From Saprospiraceae bacterium (GTDB taxonomy: Bacteria; Bacteroidota; Bacteroidia; Chitinophagales; Saprospiraceae): a stretch of 57,867 nucleotides of DNA. The first letter of the stretch is position 1. Every line of letters starts with the position of its first letter. The notes under the pieces were generated by a model that saw only the letters and a program-made list of their open reading frames with translations, did not search any database and was not told the DNA's origin. Below, in pieces: positions 1 to 8,818 of the stretch. The DNA lies in contig JAGTVA010000025.1 in assembly GCA_018224445.1 (NCBI GenBank), positions 1 to 57,867 on the forward strand, read 5' to 3'. Made by a program: the position numbers and the translations under genes.

Positions 1-3000
1 ACCCAGCATATATTCATGTTGCCGGATACATCTGTCACTTCCATTACGATCTCTACCTCACCTATGTCTGCACAGCAGAACTTAATCTGGGGCCTCGGGA
101 AGTTCCTGTCGGGATTTTGATTGCCCTCGTGACAAGGAGTAGTAGCAGCGGGGAACAAGTGTCTGATCCCTTTTCTGTAAGCCAATATACTGGCAATACC
201 GCAGTTGTCGTAAGATCCGTCGTCCCAGGCCGATACGTGTACCAGTGCTTCACCATCGCTTCCCAGAGATACTCTTGTGCGCTCATCACATAACGCAATG
301 GGTGGCACATTGTCAACTACATTCAGAATGTAAGTACACTCTGCTATATTGTCGCATCCGTCATTAGCTGAATACGTAATTGTATGCTGTCCAACGGGCA
401 AGTTCAATACCTGATATCTCTGAATCTGTTGATTCCAAACTACTGTACCTGCACTCGCTGTTACTACAATATCCGTGATTTCCTCGCCGGTACAGTTGTT
501 GATAGCCGTCAATTGCTGTGCAATGTAATCGCCTACGCAGTCGTTGTAACGCGTGCTTACGTTCACTATAGTACCCGGATCTGGGCAGTCAAGGAATTCG
601 GGCTCTTCATCGTTTCCAACTTTCAGTATCTGAGTTAACTCAACATTTTCAAGTGTACACCAGTCCACCAAAGTCCATGTACGGATAACTTTATAACCAC
701 CGCAGTCATCGTAGATAACCGCATCGGTGTAGTTTCCTACAATCTCCTCACAACTCTCAATAATCGGACTGCCCGATTCAGAAGGATGTGGGTGACCGTT
801 TAAATCCAGGTCAAAATTATCACCACAACTCGCTATCCATGTCGGAGGGGCTTCGTACTCGTTTATATCCCCTCTTTCAATTGAGATAACCTGATCACAG
901 GAAGATTGATTTCCACTAAAATCAGTGGCCGTCCAAGTCCGGGTTATCACACTGCTATACTCATCATCGCACTCACCTGGCTCAATAACTTCGATAAAAT
1001 CAACTGACTCAAGTCCGCAGTTGTCCGCAGGATCAATTTGTTGTAAAGAGGAAAATAAATTGACTCCTATCGTCTCCAGGTTAGTCGTCCAGAAGGTAAA
1101 GGCATTGTTAAAAGAAATAGTCCAGGTTCCACTGGGAGATTCCCCATTGAAATCAGACAATGAACCTCCACCAATTGGTTGAAGCAATCTTCCATCATCT
1201 GGGATAACACATGGTACAAATGGGTCTCCTGCGTCGTCAAACTCCACATCCAGCGTCCACACGGTTGGCGCAGTACAGGTGCTGTTAATAAGTGTAACAG
1301 AAGTACCCGAAGGGCTGGTAATGGTGGCAGATATATCAGCTAACCATGCGATATTAGAAGACACTAAAACAATAGGCACACCAACATTCTCAACTTCTGC
1401 ATCTGCGGGCAGATAGCTAAAATCGAAGTCGTAACTCAAGGTGTTCGTCAACACATCATCGGGGTTATAAATTATTGACTCCAGAGAAGAAAATCCGGGA
1501 GCCGGTTCAGTCGGCAATTCGTCATTGCAGGAAAGAATCAAGTCAAAACACTCGATGGTCGGCTTAAGTTTGTCTTCAATAAACAGGTATCCCCAACAGC
1601 TATTTCCATTGTCAGGATCTTCAACACTTACTATGAGATTTTGTCCGATGTACTGTCCGCTTATTGGATTCCCAACTGAAATACCACCCAATGTCTCAAT
1701 GGAAATGTTGTAATCGTCGTAACATTTATAGGGTCCTCCCTCCAATACCATATCGGCATTGACCAAAGCCTCGCAATTTTGATCAAGTGAAACATTTACC
1801 AAATCATTACAAACCAGAGTTGAAGTGGGATTCGGTACCTCATTGACTGTGATCGTAAAATCACAGGTACCAACATTGCCCGAACCGTCTTCAGCAATGT
1901 ACTGGAAGCAATGCTCGCCTATGGGGAGAAATTCACCACTTTCAAATAAATTACAATCTGCTGATGCATTGGGATTGGGAATGGCTTCCAGGTCTCCTGA
2001 ATTATAAAACACAGAAAATGGAGCGTCCAGGTTAAATCCAATACTGGCAAGAGTAATTGGAGCGGCAAAACCACATGCAGCAGAAGCTATATATGTATCA
2101 TTTCCGGTAGCCGGTGTACCATTACAAGAAGCTGGCGTTCCAACAGCTCGAGCATCCAGGGTTTGAATTTCAATCCATATTCCACCTCCTGAAAAAGCCA
2201 GAGGGTCGGGAAAATCCAGACAGACACAAGATCCGTTATCAGCAACACTCAACGGATAGTTAAACGTACCAATCGGAGTAAACCCTCCATTTATATAGGG
2301 TACAACTCCCGGTGCTTGTTGTTCGTAAATATGAACAAATATCTCAGGAGAAAGTGGAAATCCACCGGTGTTCTGCTCAAAGCAAAATCCATCTAAAAAT
2401 CCACCACCCGGTGTTTCAATAAACTGTATAATGGAATTTTCAACATTTGGTGGACCGCCGCAAGCCAATGCTCCTCCAGCTACAGGATTGAGACATGGGT
2501 CACAGAATGGACCGGCTATTGATGCACTGACAGGTGGACAATTATCGGTGACATCTAAATCAAAATTGACAAATTGTCCACACTCTCCACCACCTAAGGT
2601 GATTTCAATATCGTTACAATTTGGAAAGGATGGAGCTTCTGTATCTTCTACTGTAATATTCACCTCACAAGACCCTACGCCCGGAGAAGAGAATATAACC
2701 GTTGTTGTACCAACAGGATAAAAGTCACTGGCGTTCTCTGAATTATTGTAGTCATTGGTGTACATAGGGGGTTCAGGGTCGGCATTGGGATCGTTGGCCG
2801 TAACGACCACATTATCAATCGCCGCTCCATAGGACCAATTTCCTTCGTCGTCGTAGCAAAATCTTATTTGAAAGTCGCTGTTGTCAAATCCGCTAAGACT
2901 TACTGTCTGTCCAGCCCCATTGACCACACCTTCCTGGCTAAATATCAACTCCCAGGTACTTCCATTCCATGCCTCAACCAAGAAGATTCCATCACTAAAG

Positions 3001-3932
3001 AAATCTCTGGTGAGAAAATCAAAGGTCAGTTCAATTCCACCTCCACTCAAGTCCATCACAGGGGTCTCAATACAGTGAACTCCAACGGTTCCTCCACCTC
3101 CTCCAAGCGCATCGTCATCGATCACGGCAATACAACCTTCAAAACCCGAAGGGTAACCGGGGTTTGACATCCAGAATGGTGCGGCATTGTTGGAGTTACA
3201 CTCGTAACTAAACAAAGCATCCATACAACCTCCGGGAGTCGTGGATCCGGTAGTTGTAGTGGTATTAATCCAGCCGGTGGGTTGCACACAATCGTTGAAG
3301 TTTTCATCCAACACCACAATAACACTCGATGTTCCACCGCATTCAGGTCCAACAAATTCTGGTTCCGGGACATTCACAAATGCACCGCATTCACCCGGAT
3401 CATTGGAAACGGATATATCTTCAGGACATTGAATTTCGCAGTCTGAAGAACCTTCCAATATCAATATTTCGTAACCACATCTATTGACAACTGAAGTAGC
3501 CCAGAAATAAAAGGTTAAGGACCCACTACTTGAATTAAGCACAGGAGGGTCACCTAATTCTGCAACAACGTGAAAAAACTGAACCCATCCAGGTCCAAAA
3601 TCCCTATTGTCAAAAATCTTTGGACTATTCACATCCGGCCCGTCGTAAATTTCAAGGTAGTCAAAGTTTCCAAAAACCGAAAATTCAAGAAATTCGATTG
3701 CACTCACTCCAGTAAGTGTGGTTACTGTTGCACACCCACAATTAGGGTAGTTTGGAGGAGAAGCACCACCGGATGAGCAGTTTCCTCCCGGTCCCCCGGG
3801 ATCCGTAAAGATATCACCTTGGCTGACAGTGAATGTTTCGGTTTCGCCGGCATTGGGAACTACATAGTTTTGGCTTTGTCCAATGGACAAGCAAAACAGA
3901 CATAAAGTAATCGTGTAAAGTATATGTTTCAT
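1..3932 (-). CDS. Large secreted multidomain surface protein (CUB-like, HYR-like and proprotein-convertase-P-like segments), 3' end truncated by window edge
   Basis: Not in the ORF track because no stop lies inside the window. Reverse-strand ATG at 3932-3930 gives MKHILYTITLCLFCLSIGQSQNYVVPNAGETETFTVSQGDIFTDPGG... and stays open to base 1. It has a signal peptide, a CUB-like segment (FGNFDYLEIYDGPD...), repeated HYR-like segments (CPEDISVSNDPGECGAFVNVPEP; DTEAPSFPNCNDIEITLGGGECGQFVNF; DNVPPIALCDERTRVSLGSDGEALVH) and a P-domain-like segment (WLADISATITSPSGTSVTLI...DFNGESPSGTWTISF). Confidence 0.85.
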   Translation of the reverse strand, partial: MKHILYTITLCLFCLSIGQSQNYVVPNAGETETFTVSQGDIFTDPGGPGGNCSSGGASPPNYPNCGCATVTTLTGVSAIEFLEFSVFGNFDYLEIYDGPDVNSPKIFDNRDFGPGWVQFFHVVAELGDPPVLNSSSGSLTFYFWATSVVNRCGYEILILEGSSDCEIQCPEDISVSNDPGECGAFVNVPEPEFVGPECGGTSSVIVVLDENFNDCVQPTGWINTTTTTGSTTPGGCMDALFSYECNSNNAAPFWMSNPGYPSGFEGCIAVIDDDALGGGGGTVGVHCIETPVMDLSGGGIELTFDFLTRDFFSDGIFLVEAWNGSTWELIFSQEGVVNGAGQTVSLSGFDNSDFQIRFCYDDEGNWSYGAAIDNVVVTANDPNADPEPPMYTNDYNNSENASDFYPVGTTTVIFSSPGVGSCEVNITVEDTEAPSFPNCNDIEITLGGGECGQFVNFDLDVTDNCPPVSASIAGPFCDPCLNPVAGGALACGGPPNVENSIIQFIETPGGGFLDGFCFEQNTGGFPLSPEIFVHIYEQQAPGVVPYINGGFTPIGTFNYPLSVADNGSCVCLDFPDPLAFSGGGIWIEIQTLDARAVGTPASCNGTPATGNDTYIASAACGFAAPITLASIGFNLDAPFSVFYNSGDLEAIPNPNASADCNLFESGEFLPIGEHCFQYIAEDGSGNVGTCDFTITVNEVPNPTSTLVCNDLVNVSLDQNCEALVNADMVLEGGPYKCYDDYNISIETLGGISVGNPISGQYIGQNLIVSVEDPDNGNSCWGYLFIEDKLKPTIECFDLILSCNDELPTEPAPGFSSLESIIYNPDDVLTNTLSYDFDFSYLPADAEVENVGVPIVLVSSNIAWLADISATITSPSGTSVTLINSTCTAPTVWTLDVEFDDAGDPFVPCVIPDDGRLLQPIGGGSLSDFNGESPSGTWTISFNNAFTFWTTNLETIGVNLFSSLQQIDPADNCGLESVDFIEVIEPGECDDEYSSVITRTWTATDFSGNQSSCDQVISIERGDINEYEAPPTWIASCGDNFDLDLNGHPHPSESGSPIIESCEEIVGNYTDAVIYDDCGGYKVIRTWTLVDWCTLENVELTQILKVGNDEEPEFLDCPDPGTIVNVSTRYNDCVGDYIAQQLTAINNCTGEEITDIVVTASAGTVVWNQQIQRYQVLNLPVGQHTITYSANDGCDNIAECTYILNVVDNVPPIALCDERTRVSLGSDGEALVHVSAWDDGSYDNCGIASILAYRKGIRHLFPAATTPCHEGNQNPDRNFPRPQIKFCCADIGEVEIVMEVTDVSGNMNICW

Positions 3933-3995
3933 GGTTTATAGGTTTATCAGGTTATAAAATAATCGAACCAGTGTACCAGGTCAATTAATTTTTCC

Positions 3996-4559
3996 TTATT
4001 TATTGGTGTTCATAAAGTCGAATAAAGATTGCATGGATGAAGGATGACCCTCTGCACTTTCGATTGCGTCGATCAACTGCTTAAATTCAGGCTCTACTTC
4101 ACCAAGGAAATAACTGGCAGTAGCCACAGCAGAAACCTGAGGATTGCCGGGATCTCCACCAGAGGGATCAGCTATTTGAGGCATTCCGAAAATTGAAAGA
4201 TGTAAATTCGACCTCTGATGGCTGTACTGTGAATTAAAGAACACATTCAAACCGGCACTAAACGCATCTTCAAATGTCGCTCCATAATTCAATTCATTGA
4301 TTACGGCAGTGTAGTACTCCATTAAAAGGAAGTTTTCGTTACTGGCTCCTAGGTTTTTGACTTCCATTTCGAGGTTGTTTACTTCGGTTTTGAGAGTTTC
4401 AAATGCCGTGTGCATGGTTATCTCAGAATAATGGGGGTCACCTTGTTGAGCATCTAGCTGTGTGCTGACAACAGAAAACAGAAGAAACATCGGCACAATT
4501 GCCAAAAGGCCTCCTGAGATTGCCGTGCAACATCTTTTTTTAATTGTTTTAATTTTCAT
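3996..4559 (-). CDS. Hypothetical exported protein
   Basis: 187-aa ORF with N-terminal KK plus hydrophobic signal (CCTAISGGLLAIVPMFLLFSVVSTQLDAQ). Same strand as, and 63 bp upstream of, the 1-3932 surface protein gene. Confidence 0.65.
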   Translation of the reverse strand: MKIKTIKKRCCTAISGGLLAIVPMFLLFSVVSTQLDAQQGDPHYSEITMHTAFETLKTEVNNLEMEVKNLGASNENFLLMEYYTAVINELNYGATFEDAFSAGLNVFFNSQYSHQRSNLHLSIFGMPQIADPSGGDPGNPQVSAVATASYFLGEVEPEFKQLIDAIESAEGHPSSMQSLFDFMNTNK

Positions 4560-4707
4560 GAGATTACGTTTTTTGGTTAAAATTTTTATTTTTGTTTCTT
4601 TAAACTATTATTGTTAAATACCATAAAATAAAACCCGAACACCTTAAATGTGTATTCAAATTTTAATTCATAATAAATCTAACCAAAAAAATTCTTCGGG
4701 GAGTTTA

Positions 4708-4755
4708 AGGCGAAATATCTAATCAGAAACTTAGATAGTTCTCTCTAATTCGCCT
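4708..4755. other. Two-tier inverted repeat / predicted hairpin in long intergenic region
   Basis: AGGCGAA-a-TATCTAA-tcagaaac-TTAGATA-gttctctctaa-TTCGCCT: two nested perfect 7-bp stems. Confidence 0.6.
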
Positions 4756-4795
4756 GATTGAATAACTACTACTCTCGCGATCATTTAATGGTTTA

Positions 4796-4823
4796 TTGGT
4801 ATAGGTCACAAAAATGATACCAA
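4796..4823. other. Inverted repeat / predicted hairpin
   Basis: TTGGTAT-(14 nt)-ATACCAA, perfect 7-bp stem, 40 bp from the preceding hairpin. Confidence 0.5.
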
Positions 4824-5181
4824 CTTTTGCAAATCGTCAGATTCACTTTCATTTTATACGTCTTAATTTCTAGTCTGCTATTTTAGACCTTTTGGTAATA
4901 TCTCTGAAACCTGTTGCAAATTTAACCTATATCGGACTAATTCATCCTATCCTGTTTGGGTAAAAATCACATTACACTAAGACCTAATGTCTAAGAGGCA
5001 TTGAATCAGATGAAGAGAAATATTTTTAACATTTAATTCGTGGTAAAAAAATCTTATTATTGCACAGGTGACACAACTTTTAATTCCAATTTATCCATTT
5101 TCTATTGGGTTTCCCCTCCTGGTTGCCTTAAATTGCAATTGTTTTGACTTTAATCCTCATCTCGAATTTGGAGGAAAATAT

Positions 5182-5189
5182 TACTTTTG
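5182..5189 (+). promoter_or_regulatory. Candidate Bacteroidota -7 promoter element (TACTTTTG) upstream of yraN-like gene
   Basis: Matches TAnnTTTG about 110 bp upstream of the 5298 start. Confidence 0.35.
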
Positions 5190-5297
5190 AAATAAAGACA
5201 AATTCAATAATTCACTGACCACTATTTATATAATATGATCGGAAATACCTGCATTTTATAATATAAAAAAATTGGGCATTGACAGTATATAATATAC

Positions 5298-5654
5298 ATG
5301 AGTAAAAAAACAGGAGACTGGGGAGAGCAAATTGCAGTGAGATTCCTGAATTCAATGGGTGTACACATTCTCCATCAAAACTGGAGGAGCGGGCATTGCG
5401 AATTGGATATTGTCGGCATAGAGGGCAATACGCTGATTTTTTACGAGGTGAAAGTCAGGAAATATGATAGTCCCACCGATATGTTTGATGCCATTGGCGT
5501 CGATCAGATGAGAACCCTGGCCAAGGCAGCTTCTGACTACATGCAAATATACGAATTAGAGGGTGAGGTGCGTTTTGATTTAATCGGCATTACTTATTAC
5601 GATAAAACAAATTATACAATAGACCACAAAATGGATGTATTTTTTCCCGCATAA
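5298..5654 (+). CDS. YraN/UPF0102 family endonuclease-like protein
   Basis: GDWGEQIAVRFLNSMGVHILHQNWRSGHCELDIVGIEGNTLIFYEVKVRK is the family signature (G...GE..A..yL...G..i...N.r...gEiDlia.d...lvFvEVK.R). Confidence 0.9.
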   Translation: MSKKTGDWGEQIAVRFLNSMGVHILHQNWRSGHCELDIVGIEGNTLIFYEVKVRKYDSPTDMFDAIGVDQMRTLAKAASDYMQIYELEGEVRFDLIGITYYDKTNYTIDHKMDVFFPA

Positions 5655-5678
5655 ACTATGTGATTTATATAAAAATAG

Positions 5679-5686
5679 TATCTTTG
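5679..5686 (+). promoter_or_regulatory. Bacteroidota -7 promoter element (TATCTTTG) upstream of rpmE2
   Basis: TAnnTTTG match giving a leader of about 100 nt before the L31 start at 5793. Confidence 0.55.
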
Positions 5687-5792
5687 CATCCCAATTCAAA
5701 AAAGCAAATCAACTTGTCGTGTGAATTGGATAAATTAAAGTGAAGGGATTGATATCCTCAAAAGCACTTTTTAATAAAAAAAATTATTCGAA

Positions 5793-6098
5793 ATGAAAAA
5801 GGAAATTCATCCTGAAAACTACAGATTGGTAGTGTTTAAGGACTTTAGCTGCGATGAAGCTTTTTTGTCAAAATCTTGCGCTCCCAGCAAAGAAACCATA
5901 GTTTGGGAAGATGGAAATGAGTACCCATTGGTCAAATTGGAAATTTCAAATAAATCCCACCCATTTTTCACAGGAAAAATGAAATATGTGGATAGCGCCG
6001 GGCGAATAGATAAATTTAACAAGAAATTTGGCAAATCAAAATTCTCCAAGCAGGATAAATCGGAGTCTGAAAGTCCGGAAGTAGCTGAGACGAAATAG
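5793..6098 (+). CDS. rpmE2: Type B 50S ribosomal protein L31
   Basis: [29 protein letters not shown]...[36 protein letters not shown]; lacks the zinc CxxC motif, typical of type B. Confidence 0.95.
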   Translation: MKKEIHPENYRLVVFKDFSCDEAFLSKSCAPSKETIVWEDGNEYPLVKLEISNKSHPFFTGKMKYVDSAGRIDKFNKKFGKSKFSKQDKSESESPEVAETK

Positions 6099-6127
6099 TT
6101 TTGGCCCTTAAAAGAAATATTAATTTT

Positions 6128-6160
6128 ATAGCCTCGATCTAAATCATTGGGGCTATTTTT
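6128..6160 (+). terminator. Rho-independent terminator after rpmE2
   Basis: ATAGCCTC-(13 nt)-GGGGCTAT followed by a T run (8-bp stem, one G-T pair). Confidence 0.7.
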
Positions 6161-6162
6161 TA

Positions 6163-6170
6163 TATATTTG
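6163..6170 (+). promoter_or_regulatory. -7 promoter element (TATATTTG) immediately upstream of the GlmU-like gene
   Basis: TAnnTTTG match ending 8 nt before the ATG at 6178. Confidence 0.55.
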
Positions 6171-6177
6171 TAGCCAA

Positions 6178-7401
6178 ATGAAGAATCTCATTTTTTTTGA
6201 CGATGCAGAAAGAGAACACCTGCTTCCGCTAACTTATTCGCGTCCCGTGAGTGAGCTCAGATTCGGAATGCTCACCATCAGGGAAAAATGGGAGGCCGAT
6301 CTGGAGGGAAAGGGCTCATTTATCACTCAGGACTATCTATCTGAAATTTTTCCCATCGAGATCTCAGACGACAACTACGTAATCAATGGAGCCGTTTTGC
6401 CCAATGAACGATTGGTGAAACTCATTTCCCAACTGAGTTTTAACGAAGCTCTTCTGCACAAAGAAGAACTCATTGCAGCCAGATTGAATAAACAGCAATT
6501 CGACAATCTCATAGAAAACCGTCCCATTGAGGAGCTCATTGGATTTGAGTTAACGACCACCCCTGTAAACAAAATCCAGCAATTACCAGACCTCGTAAGG
6601 GATCGAAAGTCTGACCTGGACTCAGATTTCCTCCGGCTTACTCGCGGAAAAAAGTCCCAGCCTTTACCCCAATCTGCTCATGCCATCTCACCCGAAAATA
6701 TATTCATTGAAAAGGGAGCTCAAATCCAGCACGCGGTTTTAAATGCATCGGAGGGGCCTATATACATTGGTGCCGACACAACCATAATGGAGGGAAGTTG
6801 TATTAGAGGTCCTTTTTACTTGGGTCGGGGTAGTGTGGTAAAAATGGGTACTTTAATTTACGGCCCCGTCTCCGTAGGGCCTTTTTGTAAACTGGGAGGC
6901 GAGCTCAATAATGTCACCATTATAGGGTACAGCAATAAAACCCACCACGGCTTTCTCGGTCACTCCTACCTGGGTGAATGGTGTAATATCGGTGCGGGTT
7001 CCAGTAATTCCAATCTCAAAAATACCTATTCGTCTGTCAGGTTATGGGACTACCCTTCAGGAGAGACTTTGGACACCGGTCTTCTTTTCTGTGGCCTTTT
7101 TATGGCAGACCACACCAAATGCGGAATAAATACTACATTCAACACGGGTACAGTGGTTGGATTTGCCTCCAATCTTTTTGGGCCCATCATGCACCCAAGG
7201 TTTATCCCGTCTTTCAGTTGGGGAGGAGGAACTACCTGGGTAACCCACGAAGTGGACGGAGCATTAAAAACAGCGGAATCCATGATGGAGAGACGAGGAT
7301 TGCAATTGCGCGATAAAGATAAAGCTCTTTTTAAAGCAGTGCACGAGGAATCAAAGGCCTATCGAATCTGGGAAAAACCAAACCAAAAAGAATCTCGATG
7401 A
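6178..7401 (+). CDS. GlmU-family putative sugar nucleotidyltransferase with left-handed beta-helix acetyltransferase domain
   Basis: N-terminal DDAEREHLLPLTYSRPVSELRFGMLTIREKWE and hexapeptide-repeat C-terminus (GEWCNIGAGSSNSNLKNTYSSVRLW). Confidence 0.85.
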   Translation: MKNLIFFDDAEREHLLPLTYSRPVSELRFGMLTIREKWEADLEGKGSFITQDYLSEIFPIEISDDNYVINGAVLPNERLVKLISQLSFNEALLHKEELIAARLNKQQFDNLIENRPIEELIGFELTTTPVNKIQQLPDLVRDRKSDLDSDFLRLTRGKKSQPLPQSAHAISPENIFIEKGAQIQHAVLNASEGPIYIGADTTIMEGSCIRGPFYLGRGSVVKMGTLIYGPVSVGPFCKLGGELNNVTIIGYSNKTHHGFLGHSYLGEWCNIGAGSSNSNLKNTYSSVRLWDYPSGETLDTGLLFCGLFMADHTKCGINTTFNTGTVVGFASNLFGPIMHPRFIPSFSWGGGTTWVTHEVDGALKTAESMMERRGLQLRDKDKALFKAVHEESKAYRIWEKPNQKESR

Positions 7402-8078
7402 AGCCGCCCCTTTGGAAGAAATGGCTCAGTTATCTTTTTGAAATTCACATTGAAAGTAACCCCAGTAAATTCAATCCCCATCTTTATGTCAGCCTGAAAA
7501 AAGGCAGATATCAATTGTGCACCAAAAACGCTGTATACTCCTACGAAGATAAATACGACAATTTTAAACAGATTTTCGACCAATTGGACCTCCGTGTTTT
7601 GGAAGGTGGAAAAATTTTAATTCTCGGCTTTGGACTGGGGAGCATCCCCATTCTTTTGTCCAAAAAAAAGGTGAAAAACATTTGCATTACCGGTGTGGAA
7701 ATAGACGAGAATGTATTGTACCTGGCTCATAAATACGCCCTATCTAAAATTTCCTACTCCATGGAGCTTGTCGTGGCCGATGCCCGTGACTATATAGAGC
7801 TCAACAGAGAAGAGTACGACTTAATCGCCGTAGATATCTTTGTGGATGATCTGATTCCTAATCACTTTCAAACGGAGGCCTTTTTAGAAAAATGCAATAA
7901 TTCTTTGGGCTCGGAAGGTGTACTACTATACAATTCACTGGCAGCCAATCAAAAAGATAAAGAAGATTCTGAGGATTTTTATTTCAATGTATTTACAAAA
8001 GTTTTTCCCAATGCTCATTTGGTAGATGTTCGCGGAAACTACATAATGGTAAACCTCAAATCCGCATTAATAAAGTAA
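7398..8078 (+). CDS. Spermidine synthase-like class I SAM-dependent methyltransferase
   Basis: Motif I ILILGFGLGSIPILL, then TGVEIDENVLYLA, and VVADARDYI; overlaps the upstream stop by 4 nt (ATGA). Confidence 0.75.
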   Translation: MKPPLWKKWLSYLFEIHIESNPSKFNPHLYVSLKKGRYQLCTKNAVYSYEDKYDNFKQIFDQLDLRVLEGGKILILGFGLGSIPILLSKKKVKNICITGVEIDENVLYLAHKYALSKISYSMELVVADARDYIELNREEYDLIAVDIFVDDLIPNHFQTEAFLEKCNNSLGSEGVLLYNSLAANQKDKEDSEDFYFNVFTKVFPNAHLVDVRGNYIMVNLKSALIK

Positions 8079-8159
8079 GGCCATTACACCTAACAGCAAA
8101 GAGATCACCTATCGGTAAAATCATTGGCATAAAATAAATAAAAGAACAACGCAATTACT

Positions 8160-8167
8160 TAACTTTG
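8160..8167 (+). promoter_or_regulatory. -7 promoter element (TAACTTTG)
   Basis: TAnnTTTG match 20 bp upstream of the ATG at 8187. Confidence 0.5.
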
Positions 8168-8186
8168 TAGCCCAAATAATGAAGCT

Positions 8187-8789
8187 ATGTTTACATTTAA
8201 TATATACCTGAGATTCTTTTTCCTGATCGCACTCCTTCCGCTGGCCCTCTATCTATCTTTTGAATTTGGCTTTTGGTACAGCTTTCCTTTTTATTTGTTT
8301 TGGGTTGTATTTCTAGTGGGATACCTCATGCTTGGAACGGTTCAATCCGCTGCTAAAATGATGGAAAAAATGGATTTTTTAGGCGCTGAAAGCAGATTGA
8401 ATTTGACCCTTTCACCCAAACTTCTATTTAAAACCAACAGAGCCTACTACTACATGCTCAAGGGAACCATTGCACTCAACCTCAAAGACAATGAAAATGC
8501 AGAAAAGTTCCTGCTAAAAGCAAAAGAAACAGGCTTGTCTACCGGAAACGAAAAGGCCATGGTCCACCTGCAACTCGCCAACTTGGCAGCTGGAAAAAAC
8601 AACTGGAACGGGGCGCTTATGCACTTTCGAAATGCTAAAAAATACAAAGTCACTGACCCCAACCTCCGCGACCAAATGAGGCAGTACGAAAAAGCACTCG
8701 CGAACCGCGGGGTGTTAAAAACTGCGGGAATGACCAACAGAGGGATGCATACTCCCGGGGGCAAACGAAGAAGACCAAAGATGAAGTAA
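8187..8789 (+). CDS. TPR-containing membrane protein, hypothetical
   Basis: Two N-terminal hydrophobic helices followed by TPR-like repeats (RAYYYMLKGTIALNLKDNENAEKFLLKAKE). Confidence 0.7.
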   Translation: MFTFNIYLRFFFLIALLPLALYLSFEFGFWYSFPFYLFWVVFLVGYLMLGTVQSAAKMMEKMDFLGAESRLNLTLSPKLLFKTNRAYYYMLKGTIALNLKDNENAEKFLLKAKETGLSTGNEKAMVHLQLANLAAGKNNWNGALMHFRNAKKYKVTDPNLRDQMRQYEKALANRGVLKTAGMTNRGMHTPGGKRRRPKMK

Positions 8790-8818
8790 ATTCCCAGCAA
8801 GATGACACTTAAACCGCG

